64,000 bases of DNA. Source: SHZI01 sp049290495. Lineage in GTDB: Bacteria; Pseudomonadota; Gammaproteobacteria; Steroidobacterales; GCA-2729495. The stretch is taken from NCBI GenBank assembly GCA_049290495.1, contig JBATNV010000099.1, positions 1-64,000 of the forward strand, written 5' to 3'. Shown here piece by piece: positions 18,030-26,555 of the stretch (position 1 is its first letter; every line of letters begins with the position of its first letter). The notes under the pieces are model-generated. The model was not told the origin of the DNA. It did no database searches and saw only the letters and a list, made by a program, of their open reading frames with translations. A program made the position numbers and the translations under genes.

Positions 18030-18744
18030 ACAGACCAATGCCAATCCGGCGGAGTTGGCGCATTTCGGCGCGCTTGCCGGCCGCTGGTGGGATCCTGAAG
18101 GCGAGTTTCGCACCCTGCACGACATCAATCCCGCACGCGTGGAGCTGGTGGATCAGCGCATTGGCCTGCAGGGCAAGCGTGTAGCCGATGTCGGTTGCGG
18201 CGGCGGACTGCTTAGCGAAGCCATGGCCAGACGCGGCGCTGAGGTTACCGGCATCGACATGTCCGCCGAGGTCCTCGATGTGGCACGCCTGCATCTGCTG
18301 GAATCGGGACCCTTGCAGCTTACCTATCTGCATATATCAGCCGAAGACCTGGCGCAGGATTCGCCCGGCAGCTTTGATGCCGTGACCTGCATGGAACTGC
18401 TCGAACACGTACCGGATCCAGCGTCACTGATCGCCGCCTGCGCGCGGCTGGTCAAACCCGGTGGCAGCGTTATCGTCTCGACACTCAATCGCACGCCGCG
18501 CGCCTTTCTGACCGCAATCGTCGGGGCGGAATATCTGACCACGCTCGTGCCGCGCGGCACGCATCACTACGGGAAACTCATCCGGCCCTCGGAACTCGAC
18601 GCCTGGGCGCGTCATGCCGGGCTGGACCTCGAGGCGCTGATCGGCGGCCACTACAACCCGCTCAACCGCAGCTTCACCCTCGGCGGTGATATCGGTGTCA
18701 ATTACTTCGCACACTTTCGCCGTCCGGACGGAGTCGCCGACTGA
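18022..18744 (+). CDS. ubiG: Ubiquinone biosynthesis O-methyltransferase
   Basis: SAM-dependent enzyme that methylates both hydroxyls during ubiquinone synthesis. The ATG at 18022 overlaps the mtaD stop by eight bases, giving 240 residues, the same length as E. coli UbiG. Motif I for SAM is VADVGCGGGLLSEAMA at about residues 54-69 and the acidic GIDMSAE follows. The UbiG-specific AHFGALAGRWWDPEGEFRTLH N terminus and FTLGGDIGVNYF C terminus are clear. It is translationally coupled on both sides. Confidence 0.96.
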   Translation: MTEQTNANPAELAHFGALAGRWWDPEGEFRTLHDINPARVELVDQRIGLQGKRVADVGCGGGLLSEAMARRGAEVTGIDMSAEVLDVARLHLLESGPLQLTYLHISAEDLAQDSPGSFDAVTCMELLEHVPDPASLIAACARLVKPGGSVIVSTLNRTPRAFLTAIVGAEYLTTLVPRGTHHYGKLIRPSELDAWARHAGLDLEALIGGHYNPLNRSFTLGGDIGVNYFAHFRRPDGVAD

Positions 18745-19424
18745 TGCGACGCTGGTCTGCGCCAGCAGTACCGACAGCGGTTCTGTTTGACCTGGATGGA
18801 ACGCTGCTCGATACGGCACCGGATATGGTGCCCGCACTGAATGAACTCTGCCGGTTGCGGTCTGTTCCAGAGCTGCCCTATCTGGCGGCGAGAGCACAGG
18901 TCTCGAATGGCACGCTCGGACTTTTGCGTGCGGCATTCCCGGGGACGGATCCATTACAGCAACCGGATCTGCAGCAGCAGTTTCTGCGGCTGTATTCCGC
19001 ACGCCTGGCCAATGAAACGCGCCTGTTTCCCGACATGGAAGCGCTGCTGAAGAAACTTGAGCAGCATCGCATTCACTGGGGCGTGGTCACCAACAAGCCC
19101 CGTCAACTCACCGAACCGCTGCTCGCCGCACTCGGTCTGCTCGAACGCTCGGCCTGCACCGTCAGTGGTGACACGCTGCCCGAGCGCAAGCCGCATCCGC
19201 GCCCGATTCTTTATGCACTTGAACAGATCGCGGCGCTGCCAGAGCACTCGATCTACGTCGGCGATGCGCGCCGCGATATCGAATCGGGCCGGGCCGCCGG
19301 CACCGCCACCATCGCGGTGCGTTACGGCTATATTGAGCCCGGCCAGGATCCCGACGCCTGGGATGCCGACTACGTCGTCAGCACACCCACTGAACTCTCA
19401 AAACTCATATTTGGATATAGCTGA
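18744..19424 (+). CDS. mupP: HAD phosphatase, probably N-acetylmuramic acid 6-phosphate phosphatase (MupP)
   Basis: HAD-superfamily hydrolase of 226 residues, usually labelled phosphoglycolate phosphatase. Motif I is VLFDLDGTLLDTAPD with the nucleophile and acid/base aspartates, motif II VVTNKP, motif III the lysine in ERKPHPRP, and motif IV VGDARRDIESGRAAG. The order mtaD-ubiG-this gene-SDR beside gyrA is exactly that of Pseudomonas, where the gene (PA3172) is MupP. MupP dephosphorylates MurNAc-6-P in the peptidoglycan recycling shunt that gives intrinsic fosfomycin tolerance. The start overlaps the ubiG stop (TGATG). Substrate is inferred from context. Confidence 0.75.
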   Translation: MRRWSAPAVPTAVLFDLDGTLLDTAPDMVPALNELCRLRSVPELPYLAARAQVSNGTLGLLRAAFPGTDPLQQPDLQQQFLRLYSARLANETRLFPDMEALLKKLEQHRIHWGVVTNKPRQLTEPLLAALGLLERSACTVSGDTLPERKPHPRPILYALEQIAALPEHSIYVGDARRDIESGRAAGTATIAVRYGYIEPGQDPDAWDADYVVSTPTELSKLIFGYS

Positions 19425-19428
19425 AACC

Positions 19429-20178
19429 ATGTCATCTGCCGCTGCAAAAGCCTACCAACCCGCCGCCGACGCCTTGCGTGACCGGGTGATTCTGGTCACC
19501 GGTGCCGGTGACGGACTGGGGCGGGCAGCCGCCCACGCTTTCGCACAACACGGTGCCAGCGTGATCCTGCTGGGCAGGACCGTGCGCAAACTCGAACAGG
19601 TATATGACGAAATCCTCACCGCAGGCCGACCCGAACCGACCATCGCCACACTTGATCTTGCCAGGGCGCATGGCCCCGACTACGCCCAGCTTGCCGAACA
19701 GATCAGCAGTAACTGGGGCCGCCTCGACGGCCTGCTGCATAACGCAGCGATACTCGGCGAGCGTGCGCCGATCGACCACTTCGATATCGCTATCTGGCAC
19801 CAGGTCATGCATCTAGACCTGAACGTGCCCTTCATCCTCACGCAGACGCTGCTGCCACTGTTACGCAAGTCCGCCGATCCGTCGGTGCTGTTCACCAGCA
19901 GCAGCGTTGGACGACGGGGACGCGCCTACTGGGGTGCCTATGCCGTGGCCAAGGCCGGCATAGAAAACCTGAGCCAGGTACTGGCCGATGAAAACGAGGG
20001 GCGAATGCGCGTCAACAGCATCAATCCCGGCGCCTGCCGGACGCGGATGCGGCGCGAAGCCTATCCTGGTGAAGATCCTGAGTCCCGGCCCGAGCCCGCT
20101 GCCCTCATGGGACCGTATCTGTACCTGATCGGACCAGCTTCACAGGGCGTTACTGGGCAAAGCATCGACTGCCAGTGA
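19429..20178 (+). CDS. yciK: Short-chain dehydrogenase, YciK family
   Basis: Cytoplasmic SDR oxidoreductase of 249 residues with unknown substrate. The Rossmann motif VTGAGDGLGRAAA is at about residues 24-36, the NNAG-like box is LLHNAAILGE, and the catalytic S...YxxxK is TSSSVGRRGRAYWGAYAVAK. The ATG four bases after the upstream stop is preferred; the frame is open further upstream but only as a shadow of the phosphatase gene. It ends the mtaD operon, and its stop directly abuts a remnant of rluB on the other strand. Confidence 0.9.
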   Translation: MSSAAAKAYQPAADALRDRVILVTGAGDGLGRAAAHAFAQHGASVILLGRTVRKLEQVYDEILTAGRPEPTIATLDLARAHGPDYAQLAEQISSNWGRLDGLLHNAAILGERAPIDHFDIAIWHQVMHLDLNVPFILTQTLLPLLRKSADPSVLFTSSSVGRRGRAYWGAYAVAKAGIENLSQVLADENEGRMRVNSINPGACRTRMRREAYPGEDPESRPEPAALMGPYLYLIGPASQGVTGQSIDCQ

Positions 20179-20256
20179 TCAGTCGTCCCCATCCGCACTG
20201 CGCAGACTCGCTGCGATAAACACAGAGTTGAGATCAGCTTCTTTGAGCAGGCGATG
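20179..20256 (-). pseudogene. Remnant of an rluB 3' end
   Basis: Twenty-five codons plus stop that align without gaps to the last 25 codons of the intact rluB (21517-21594). By my count 15 of 25 residues are identical, including HRLLKEA, IAA and LRSA, and 55 of 78 bases match. No start, S4 domain or catalytic region accompanies it. It starts on the base after the yciK stop, where rluB would be expected to end if the next gene had not been inserted. Confidence 0.75.
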
Positions 20257-20401
20257 ACGCCCGCATCGCCAACCATCCCGGCGATATGCCCGTAGGCACC
20301 CGGCACGCCATCGCAGCGTTGACTTCCAGCTGCGACGCGATCACAGTCGGGACGCTACGCACTTTAAACAATAATCCTCGCGATTTATAAGGGGAAAACC
20401 G

Positions 20402-21406
20402 ATGCGCTCTGTCAGCTCTCGACTGGTTCTCATGCTCAGCGGCTCTGGGCTTGCACTCACTTCCGGCCTGGCCATGGCCATAACCGTCACTCCCAGCCAA
20501 GACGCAACGCAACTGACCAATGCGCTCCTGTCCGGCGCCAATACCGGTATCGTCGTAACCAGCAGCACGCTTTCCGGGCACCAGGAAAGCCTCAGCATTG
20601 CCGGCCTTGACGCGGGTACCCTGACGTCCTCCGGATCCTACGCCAATTCCAGCGGCACTTATGGGATCGGCCCGGGCGTCGTCATCAGCACTGGTGGCGT
20701 AAATGGCATCTCCATGCAGGGAACGCCGCTGTTTCCTGGTTACGGTGACGGACCAAACACCGTTGGGGCAAACGGCTATCCCTTTGGATCAGGGTTCGAC
20801 ATTGGCGCGCCGCCAGACCCCGAGAATCCGCCGGCCCTTGGCACCCCGGCGACTGCCGCGCAGGAACTGATCCTCGATCCGATCACCGGTGACCCAGCGA
20901 CCCAGACCTACTACGATCACTACGACGTCACCGAACTACTGATCAACTTCGACATGCAGGCCGGCTTTAACTCGGTGGCGTTCAACATCGTCTTTGGTTC
21001 GGAGGAATACCCGGAGTTCGTGGGATCCCCGTTTGTGGACGGGTTCGGTATGTTCCTGAACGGAACCAACATTGCGCAGGTCGGTGGGAAGCCGGTCAAT
21101 ATCAATCATCCAGACGTGACCGATATTGCGGGGACCGAGCTTGATGGCGTGCTGGCGCCTAACGGTAACCCGGTCCTGACCTTCAGCGGGCTCGTCAATC
21201 CAACTGGCAACAGCCTCCGGTTCATCGTCGCGGATACCTCCGATGGCGTCTACGACACCACGGTGTACCTATCAGCACTGAAAGGCGTCAGCGCCCCCGA
21301 AGTACCGTTGCCGGCGAGTGGCCTGCTGCTCGGGACGGCGGCGATCGGACTTGCCGCCCGGGGGCGGTTGTTGAGGCGCCGCAAGGAGGCTCGCCAGCCT
21401 TCCTGA
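20402..21406 (+). CDS. Choice-of-anchor L protein with VPLPA-type C-terminal sorting tail
   Basis: Secreted or surface protein of 334 residues, function unknown. It has a signal peptide (cleavage near AMA-IT at about residue 26) and the choice-of-anchor L domain at about residues 30-295, recognised by SGTYGIGPGVVISTGG and by FNIVFGSEEYPEFV...VDGFGMFLNGTNIA (about 194-224). The C terminus is a sorting signal: VPLPA at 301-305, a membrane helix about 306-320 and an arginine cluster RRRK. Such tails are processed by exosortase-type systems; none is encoded in this window. A good ribosome site (AAGGGG) precedes the ATG. It interrupts an otherwise conserved yciK/rluB junction. Confidence 0.88.
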   Translation: MRSVSSRLVLMLSGSGLALTSGLAMAITVTPSQDATQLTNALLSGANTGIVVTSSTLSGHQESLSIAGLDAGTLTSSGSYANSSGTYGIGPGVVISTGGVNGISMQGTPLFPGYGDGPNTVGANGYPFGSGFDIGAPPDPENPPALGTPATAAQELILDPITGDPATQTYYDHYDVTELLINFDMQAGFNSVAFNIVFGSEEYPEFVGSPFVDGFGMFLNGTNIAQVGGKPVNINHPDVTDIAGTELDGVLAPNGNPVLTFSGLVNPTGNSLRFIVADTSDGVYDTTVYLSALKGVSAPEVPLPASGLLLGTAAIGLAARGRLLRRRKEARQPS

Positions 21407-21516
21407 GAACATAGCCCGGTTCGCGCAAATCTCTATCTGCAAAAGCGCGCCTGGGGAATCGTCGCAACTCACCGACAATTCGCCAAGCGTAGTTGGCAAT
21501 CCTGCAAGCGCTAAAT

Positions 21517-22272
21517 TCAGCCCTCTTCTTCCGCACTGCGCAGGCCGGCCGCAATGTACAACCGCGTCAGCTCGGCTTCTTTCAGAAGGCGATGTTTCCC
21601 CGGGCGTACTGAACGCGGCAGGCTGACCGGACCATAGCGCACGCGGGTCAGACGACTCACGCGACAGTCAACCGCAGCCCACATCCGCCTGACCAGCTGG
21701 TTGCGACCTTCGGCAACCACGACCTTGAACCACTGGTTCGAGCCTTCGCCGCCGGCCGGCTCCACGAGGTCGAAAGCGCCCGGACCATCTTCAAGCTCTA
21801 CCCCAGTCCGCAGCAGCGCGAGCGTCTGTGCAGTCACGGTGCCCTGCACGCGCACGGCGTACTCACGTTCGATCTCACTCGACGGATGCATGAGCGCATT
21901 GGCCAGCTCGCCATCGGTGGTCAGCAGCAGCAAGCCCGAAGTCGCGATATCGAGCCGGCCGACGCTGATCCAGCGACTGCCCTCCAGCGGCGGCAACCGG
22001 TCGAAAATTGTTGGCCGCCCCTCCGGGTCGCTGCGGCTGCATACCTCACCGGCTGGCTTGTGATATAGCAGCACCCGGGGACCGGGGCGCGACTTGCGCA
22101 AAGCCGGCACCGGCTTGCCGTCCACGAGGATGCGCTCCCGACCGGTGACCTTGGTACCCAGGGTCGCAATCGTTCCATTGACCGTGATGCGCCCGGCACT
22201 GATCCATTGCTCGATGACGCGGCGCGAACCCACGCCCGCAGCCGCCAGCACTTTCTGCAGGCGATCAGTCAT
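21517..22272 (-). CDS. rluB: 23S rRNA pseudouridine(2605) synthase
   Basis: Modifies 23S rRNA in the large-subunit peptidyl transferase region. Length is 251 residues. An S4 RNA-binding domain is at about 3-48 (RLQKVLAAAGVGSRRVIEQWI). The RsuA-type catalytic domain has its aspartate in WISVGRLDIATSGLLLLTTDGEL, and the family signature LVRRMWAAVDCRVSRLTRVRYGPVSL is present. It follows scpB, the common arrangement. A second, broken copy of its 3' end lies about 1.3 kb away beyond the anchor-L gene. Confidence 0.94.
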   Translation of the reverse strand: MTDRLQKVLAAAGVGSRRVIEQWISAGRITVNGTIATLGTKVTGRERILVDGKPVPALRKSRPGPRVLLYHKPAGEVCSRSDPEGRPTIFDRLPPLEGSRWISVGRLDIATSGLLLLTTDGELANALMHPSSEIEREYAVRVQGTVTAQTLALLRTGVELEDGPGAFDLVEPAGGEGSNQWFKVVVAEGRNQLVRRMWAAVDCRVSRLTRVRYGPVSLPRSVRPGKHRLLKEAELTRLYIAAGLRSAEEEG

Positions 22273-22296
22273 GAGTCTTGATGTTCCCGACGGTAA

Positions 22297-23067
22297 TCAG
22301 CGTGCCTTGATCGGCACGACGGTCGCACTGTGCTGCTCGCCATCGCCATGAGCCGAGGATTCATCGCCATGCACCGGCGCCATCGCACCTCGGGCTTCAG
22401 AGATCGGCGTGACGGTGGCCAGTTCATCAGACTCATCAGCGTCCATATCCTCAGTCTCGGCCTCCGTACCTGCTGACAAATCCATGAGACTGCGTGGCAG
22501 CGCCTCGTCACCACCAAGGTCGAGCTGCGCAGTCAGTGCCTCCAGATCCCTGAGATCGGCAAGCGGCGGCAGGTCATCGAGACGTTTCAGGCCAAAGTAG
22601 TCCAGGAAATCTTTCGTCGTGCCATAGATCGCGGGTTTGCCCGGCACATCGCGAAATCCGACGACACGAATCCAGGTTCGTTCCAGCAGCGTGCGCATGA
22701 TATTGGTGGTTACGCCAACGCCGCGGATCTCCTCGATATCACCCCGGGTCACCGGCTGCCGGTAAGCGATAATCGCGAGCGTCTCCAGCAGTGCGCGGGA
22801 ATATCGCGGCGCCCGCTCCTCCCAGAGATGGGACACCCAGCCGGACATGGTTGTCCGCAACTGGATACGAAAACCGCTGGCCACTTCCTGAACCGTGATA
22901 CCACGATTTTCGTAATCAGCCTGCAACGCGACGATCGCTGCGCGCAGATCATCCCGCTCGGGCGGATCCTCGACTCCGAACAGGCCTTGCAACGTGGCCA
23001 GATCGAGAGGCCGTGCAGCGGCAAGCAAGGCCGCCTCGACGATGTACTTCAGTTGTTCAGTTTCCAT
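22297..23067 (-). CDS. scpB: Segregation and condensation protein B
   Basis: Winged-helix partner of ScpA in the SMC-ScpAB chromosome condensin. The 256-residue protein carries two winged-helix domains between about residues 5 and 180, with the typical YRQPVTRGDIEEIRGVGV and IYGTTKDFLDYFGL segments. The C-terminal 70 residues are acidic and low-complexity. It overlaps neither neighbour but sits nine bases from scpA. Smc is not in the window. Confidence 0.94.
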   Translation of the reverse strand: METEQLKYIVEAALLAAARPLDLATLQGLFGVEDPPERDDLRAAIVALQADYENRGITVQEVASGFRIQLRTTMSGWVSHLWEERAPRYSRALLETLAIIAYRQPVTRGDIEEIRGVGVTTNIMRTLLERTWIRVVGFRDVPGKPAIYGTTKDFLDYFGLKRLDDLPPLADLRDLEALTAQLDLGGDEALPRSLMDLSAGTEAETEDMDADESDELATVTPISEARGAMAPVHGDESSAHGDGEQHSATVVPIKAR

Positions 23068-23076
23068 ATCGATCCA

Positions 23077-23982
23077 TCAACCTTGCAGTTCCGCTGGTTC
23101 TGCCTCAGCCTGCCCCTCAATGAGAACCGGACGCGCTGATGCGGCCCGCACATGAATTGGCGCATAGGCTTCAGTCTGAACCACCTCGATCAGCGATTCT
23201 TTCAGCAGCTCGAGCAGCGCCAGAAATGTCACCGTAACGCCCATGCGACCTTCAGCCACATCAAACAAGGCCAAAAAATCCACGAACGCGGTGCCTTGCA
23301 CCCTGAGCAGCACGTCGGACATCCGCTGCCGCACTGACAGCGGCTCGCGCGTGATGTGATGATGGGCGAGCATCTCGGCCCGCGTCAGTACATCCCTGAA
23401 GGCCAGCAGCAGCTCTTTGAGCGTCAGATCCGGCAACCGCGTAACCACAGTCCGCTCGGTTAGCTCGGCACTGGCCTGGTGCGTCTCACGCTCCAGCCGC
23501 GGTATGGTGTCGAGATCCGTGGCCGCCTGTTTGTAGCGCTCGTACTCCTGCAACCGCCGCACCAGTTCTGCACGCGGATCTGCTTCTTCGTCCTCGGCAT
23601 CGCCGATACGCGGCAACAGCATGCGCGACTTGATCTCGGCCAGCATAGCTGCCATCAGCAGGTACTCACCCGCCAGCTCCAGCTGCAGTTCGTCCATCAA
23701 CTCGATGTACTGCACATACTGCCGAGTGATTTCCGCAATCGGGATATTGAGGATATCGAGGTTCTGCCTGCGGATCAGATAGAGCAGCAGATCGAGCGGT
23801 CCTTCAAAAGCCTCCAGAAAGACTTCCAGCGCATAGGGCGGAATATAGAGATCTTGCGGTAACTGCGTTACCGCTTCACCGGCAACGATGGCAAAAGGCA
23901 TTTCTGCCTGTGCCGGTGCCGCCTGCACTTCTGCAACAGGTTCCCGCTCCGGAGCAGAAACCTGCAGTTCTTCTTCCGTCAT
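23077..23982 (-). CDS. scpA: Segregation and condensation protein A (kleisin)
   Basis: Kleisin subunit bridging SMC heads. The 301 residues show the N-terminal segment LEVFLEAFEGPLDLLLYLIRRQNLDILNIPIAEITRQY at about 49-86 and the C-terminal winged-helix VTFLALLELLKESLIEVVQTEAYAPI. An N-terminal extension of about 45 residues precedes the conserved core. Its ATG overlaps the stop of the M50 protease gene by four bases. Confidence 0.94.
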   Translation of the reverse strand: MTEEELQVSAPEREPVAEVQAAPAQAEMPFAIVAGEAVTQLPQDLYIPPYALEVFLEAFEGPLDLLLYLIRRQNLDILNIPIAEITRQYVQYIELMDELQLELAGEYLLMAAMLAEIKSRMLLPRIGDAEDEEADPRAELVRRLQEYERYKQAATDLDTIPRLERETHQASAELTERTVVTRLPDLTLKELLLAFRDVLTRAEMLAHHHITREPLSVRQRMSDVLLRVQGTAFVDFLALFDVAEGRMGVTVTFLALLELLKESLIEVVQTEAYAPIHVRAASARPVLIEGQAEAEPAELQG

Positions 23983-24647
23983 TTGTCTATGCCTACGAGC
24001 AACAGGATGAGATCGATAAACCAGCTCATCACTGGTAACAGTATCCGACCGAGAATTCCGAATGTCAGCAAAAGCATGACGAGTATAAGGCCCCAGCGCT
24101 CACTGGCATCAAGCTTCATGCCATAGCGCTCGGGTAACAGGCCGCGTAACACCCGTCCACCGTCCAGCGGTGGTATGGGAATCAGGTTAAATACAGCCAG
24201 CAATACGTTGAACTGTATGCCAATCTGTGACATCGACAACAGGAACTGACGAAGCCCAAACTGCGGCTCATCCCAGCCCAGCATCAGCCGAAACACGACT
24301 GCCCAGAGCAGCGCCATCAGCAGATTGCTCGTTGGTCCAGCTGCTGCCACCGCAATCATGTTGCGCTTGGGATTGCGCATATTGGCCGCCACAACCGGCA
24401 CCGGCTTCGCCCAGCCAAATGCTGGCAGACCCAGCAGGGTCAGCACGAGCGGCATCGCAATAGTTCCGATCGGGTCGATGTGCTTGATCGGATTGAGCGT
24501 CAGACGACCCAGCATCTCTGCGGTGTGATCACCAAAGTAGCGGGCCGCCCAGCCATGCGCCGTTTCATGCAGTGCTATGGCGAACAGCACCGGGATAACG
24601 GCAGCCGCAAGGAGCTGGATAGTGGCTGCTGTGTCCGTCCCTGGCAT
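23979..24647 (-). CDS. Site-2 protease family protein (peptidase M50)
   Basis: Integral-membrane zinc metalloprotease-like protein of 222 residues. The zinc site HETAH is at residues 27-31 in the first helix, and the third ligand motif NLIPIPPLDGGR near residues 158-169. Around six hydrophobic segments are visible. The family (YwhC/Rv-type S2P-like) cleaves within membranes, but its substrates in gammaproteobacteria are unknown. Position just before scpA in the operon is a conserved neighbourhood. Confidence 0.88.
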   Translation of the reverse strand: MPGTDTAATIQLLAAAVIPVLFAIALHETAHGWAARYFGDHTAEMLGRLTLNPIKHIDPIGTIAMPLVLTLLGLPAFGWAKPVPVVAANMRNPKRNMIAVAAAGPTSNLLMALLWAVVFRLMLGWDEPQFGLRQFLLSMSQIGIQFNVLLAVFNLIPIPPLDGGRVLRGLLPERYGMKLDASERWGLILVMLLLTFGILGRILLPVMSWFIDLILLLVGIDK

Positions 24648-24683
24648 GCCGGCAAGTATACGGTGATGAGCCGGCTCACGCCT

Positions 24684-25304
24684 TCAGGCAAACGCGCTCG
24701 CGTCCCCACGCCCATGGCGCAGCACTCGCGGAATATCTCCGGTGAGGTCAATGACTGTGGTCGGATCCAGCCCGCAATTGCCGCTGTCGATCAGCAGATC
24801 GATACGACCAGACAATACTTCCCATATGTCATCCGGATCAGCAAGAGGCTGATCATGGTCCGGCAAAATCAGCGTAGAACTCATCAGAGGCTCGCCGAGT
24901 TCTGCCACCAGCGCGAGCGGCACCGGATGATCCGGCACCCGGATTCCTACCGTTAGCTGCTTTGGGTTCTGCAGCCGTCGCGGCACTTCCCGCGTGGCGC
25001 GGAGAATGAAGGTGTAGGCGCCAGGCGTATGGGCACGCAGCAAGCGGTAAGTCGGGTTCTCGATCCGGGCATAGGTCGCAATCTCGGACAGGTCGCGACA
25101 AATCAGCGTGAAGTTGTGGTTCTTTCCGGTCTGGCGGATACGCTGCAAACGCTCCGCCGCATCGCGGTTACCGATATGCCAGCCAAACGCATAACCGGAA
25201 TCAGTCGGATACACGATCAGACTGCCCTCGCGAATCAGCTCGGCTGCCTGGCGTATGAGCCGGGACTGGGGGTTTAGCGGATGGACCTGAAAGCGCTGCG
25301 ACAT
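24684..25304 (-). CDS. yciO: L-threonylcarbamoyladenylate synthase-like protein, YciO type
   Basis: Member of the Sua5/YrdC/YciO family, 206 residues. The fold signatures KxR/SxN are partly recognisable (YPTDSGYAFG, RIRQTGKNHNFTLICRDLSEIA, STLILPDHDQP). The YPTDSGYAFG form and the genomic place beside the scpA block fit YciO rather than the essential TsaC. YciO binds RNA and nucleotides, but its cellular role is not settled. It diverges from yciB. Confidence 0.88.
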   Translation of the reverse strand: MSQRFQVHPLNPQSRLIRQAAELIREGSLIVYPTDSGYAFGWHIGNRDAAERLQRIRQTGKNHNFTLICRDLSEIATYARIENPTYRLLRAHTPGAYTFILRATREVPRRLQNPKQLTVGIRVPDHPVPLALVAELGEPLMSSTLILPDHDQPLADPDDIWEVLSGRIDLLIDSGNCGLDPTTVIDLTGDIPRVLRHGRGDASAFA

Positions 25305-25379
25305 ACGGTCATTCTAAGGGACAACCAAATTCCAGGCATGTTTTGAGTATCATGCGAGCGGGCTCCGGAACTGGTTCTG

Positions 25380-25946
25380 ATGCAAATCTTCATTGATTTT
25401 CTGCCAATCGTCGCTTTTGTCATCGCCTACTGGCTTACCGACATCAAGACAGCGATTGCCGTCATCATGGTGGCCATGACCCTGCAGGTCGTGATTACCT
25501 ATGCGGTAAAACGCACCGTCAGCCGCATGCTGCTTGCATCTGCCGCGCTGGTGGTCGTGCTCGGCGGCATCAGCCTGGCGATCGATAATGACCTTGTATT
25601 CAAGTGGAAGCCGACGGTCCTTAACTGGGCGTTTTGCGCCGTCCTGCTTGTCAGTCGCTATGCCAGTAGCAAACCGATGATGCAACGACTGCTGGAATCG
25701 GTAGCCAAGGGTGAAATCAACCTGTTGCCGCAGGACTGGCAGCGACTCAACCTGATGTGGGCCGGGTTTTTCCTGCTTTCCGGTGCCGCAAATATCTACG
25801 TTGCCTACAACTTCTCCGAGGGTGTCTGGGTCAACTTCAAGCTGTTCGGCCTGCTCGGCATGACGGTGGCTTTCGTGTTGCTGCAGGCTTTTTGGCTGAG
25901 TCGTCACGGCCTGCCTGCAGAATCTGAAAGCCGCACGGAGAACTGA
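25380..25946 (+). CDS. yciB: Inner-membrane septation protein YciB (IspZ family)
   Basis: Polytopic inner-membrane protein of 188 residues with five hydrophobic segments. The family signature MQIFIDFLPIVAFVIAYWLTD opens the protein, and the NDLVFKWKPTVLNWAFCAVLL segment and NFSEGVWVNFKLFG motif follow. In E. coli YciB interacts with cell elongation and division proteins and affects envelope properties. It is the first of three overlapping genes, yciB-yciI-bolA. Confidence 0.95.
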   Translation: MQIFIDFLPIVAFVIAYWLTDIKTAIAVIMVAMTLQVVITYAVKRTVSRMLLASAALVVVLGGISLAIDNDLVFKWKPTVLNWAFCAVLLVSRYASSKPMMQRLLESVAKGEINLLPQDWQRLNLMWAGFFLLSGAANIYVAYNFSEGVWVNFKLFGLLGMTVAFVLLQAFWLSRHGLPAESESRTEN

Positions 25947-26248
25947 TGATGCTCTATGCGATCTCCGGTGCGGATGTGACTGACAGTCTCAGCGGAAGGA
26001 AACAGGCACGCACAGCGCACCTGGATCGCATTGCAACCCTTCGAGACGCCGGAAGACTGGTTCTGGCCGGACCGCATCCGGCAATCGACTCGACGGAACC
26101 GGGTGAATCTGGCTACACCGGCAGTCTCATCGTCGCTGAATTCCAGAGCCTCGACGCGGCGATCGCATGGGCAAGCGCTGACCCCTATATGGCCGCCGGT
26201 GTCTGGAGCAAAGTTACCGTCAAACCCTTCATACAGGTCGCACCATGA
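25946..26248 (+). CDS. yciI: YciI family protein
   Basis: Small dimeric alpha-beta protein of 100 residues with the ferredoxin-like YCII fold. The conserved histidine-aspartate pair of the putative active site is visible in RTAHLDRI and in SADPYMAAGVW. Two adjacent ATG codons follow the yciB stop in a TGATGATG arrangement; either could be used. Function is unproven; relatives include dehydrochlorinases and stand-alone proteins. Co-occurrence of yciB, yciI and bolA is common in gammaproteobacteria. Confidence 0.92.
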   Translation: MMLYAISGADVTDSLSGRKQARTAHLDRIATLRDAGRLVLAGPHPAIDSTEPGESGYTGSLIVAEFQSLDAAIAWASADPYMAAGVWSKVTVKPFIQVAP

Positions 26249-26508
26249 ATACCGCGCGTATCGAACTCATGTACAAGCTGCTCAACGAAGCACTTGCACC
26301 AGAATCCTGTGAAGTCATCGACGAAGGACACCTGCACATCGGCCACGAAGGCGCGCGCGGCGGCCGCGGGCATTACCGTATCCGGATCGCCTCCCCGCGA
26401 TTCCACGGCCTCAGCCGTATCGCCCAACATCGCCTGGTCTACGACGCACTCGCCGGACTGATGGCGGATGAGATTCATGCGGTGTGTGTTGAGGTGGTTG
26501 GGGAGTGA
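26245..26508 (+). CDS. BolA family protein
   Basis: BolA-like protein of 87 residues with the class II KH-like fold: the loop DEGHLHIGHEGARGGRGHYRIRIAS and the helix with the conserved RIAQHRLVYDALAGLM. Such proteins pair with monothiol glutaredoxins to handle [2Fe-2S] clusters and influence cell shape and stress gene expression; the conserved histidines are present. It begins within the yciI stop (ATGA). Confidence 0.93.
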   Translation: MNTARIELMYKLLNEALAPESCEVIDEGHLHIGHEGARGGRGHYRIRIASPRFHGLSRIAQHRLVYDALAGLMADEIHAVCVEVVGE

Positions 26509-26555
26509 CTAGCCATACCGAGCCTGCGATTGAAGAAACCCGATCGAATTGATTA

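Noticed and set aside
20402..21406. Whether the anchor-L gene lies within a transposon
   Set aside because: No transposase, no terminal inverted repeats and no short target duplication seen; the only flanking duplication is the rluB end.
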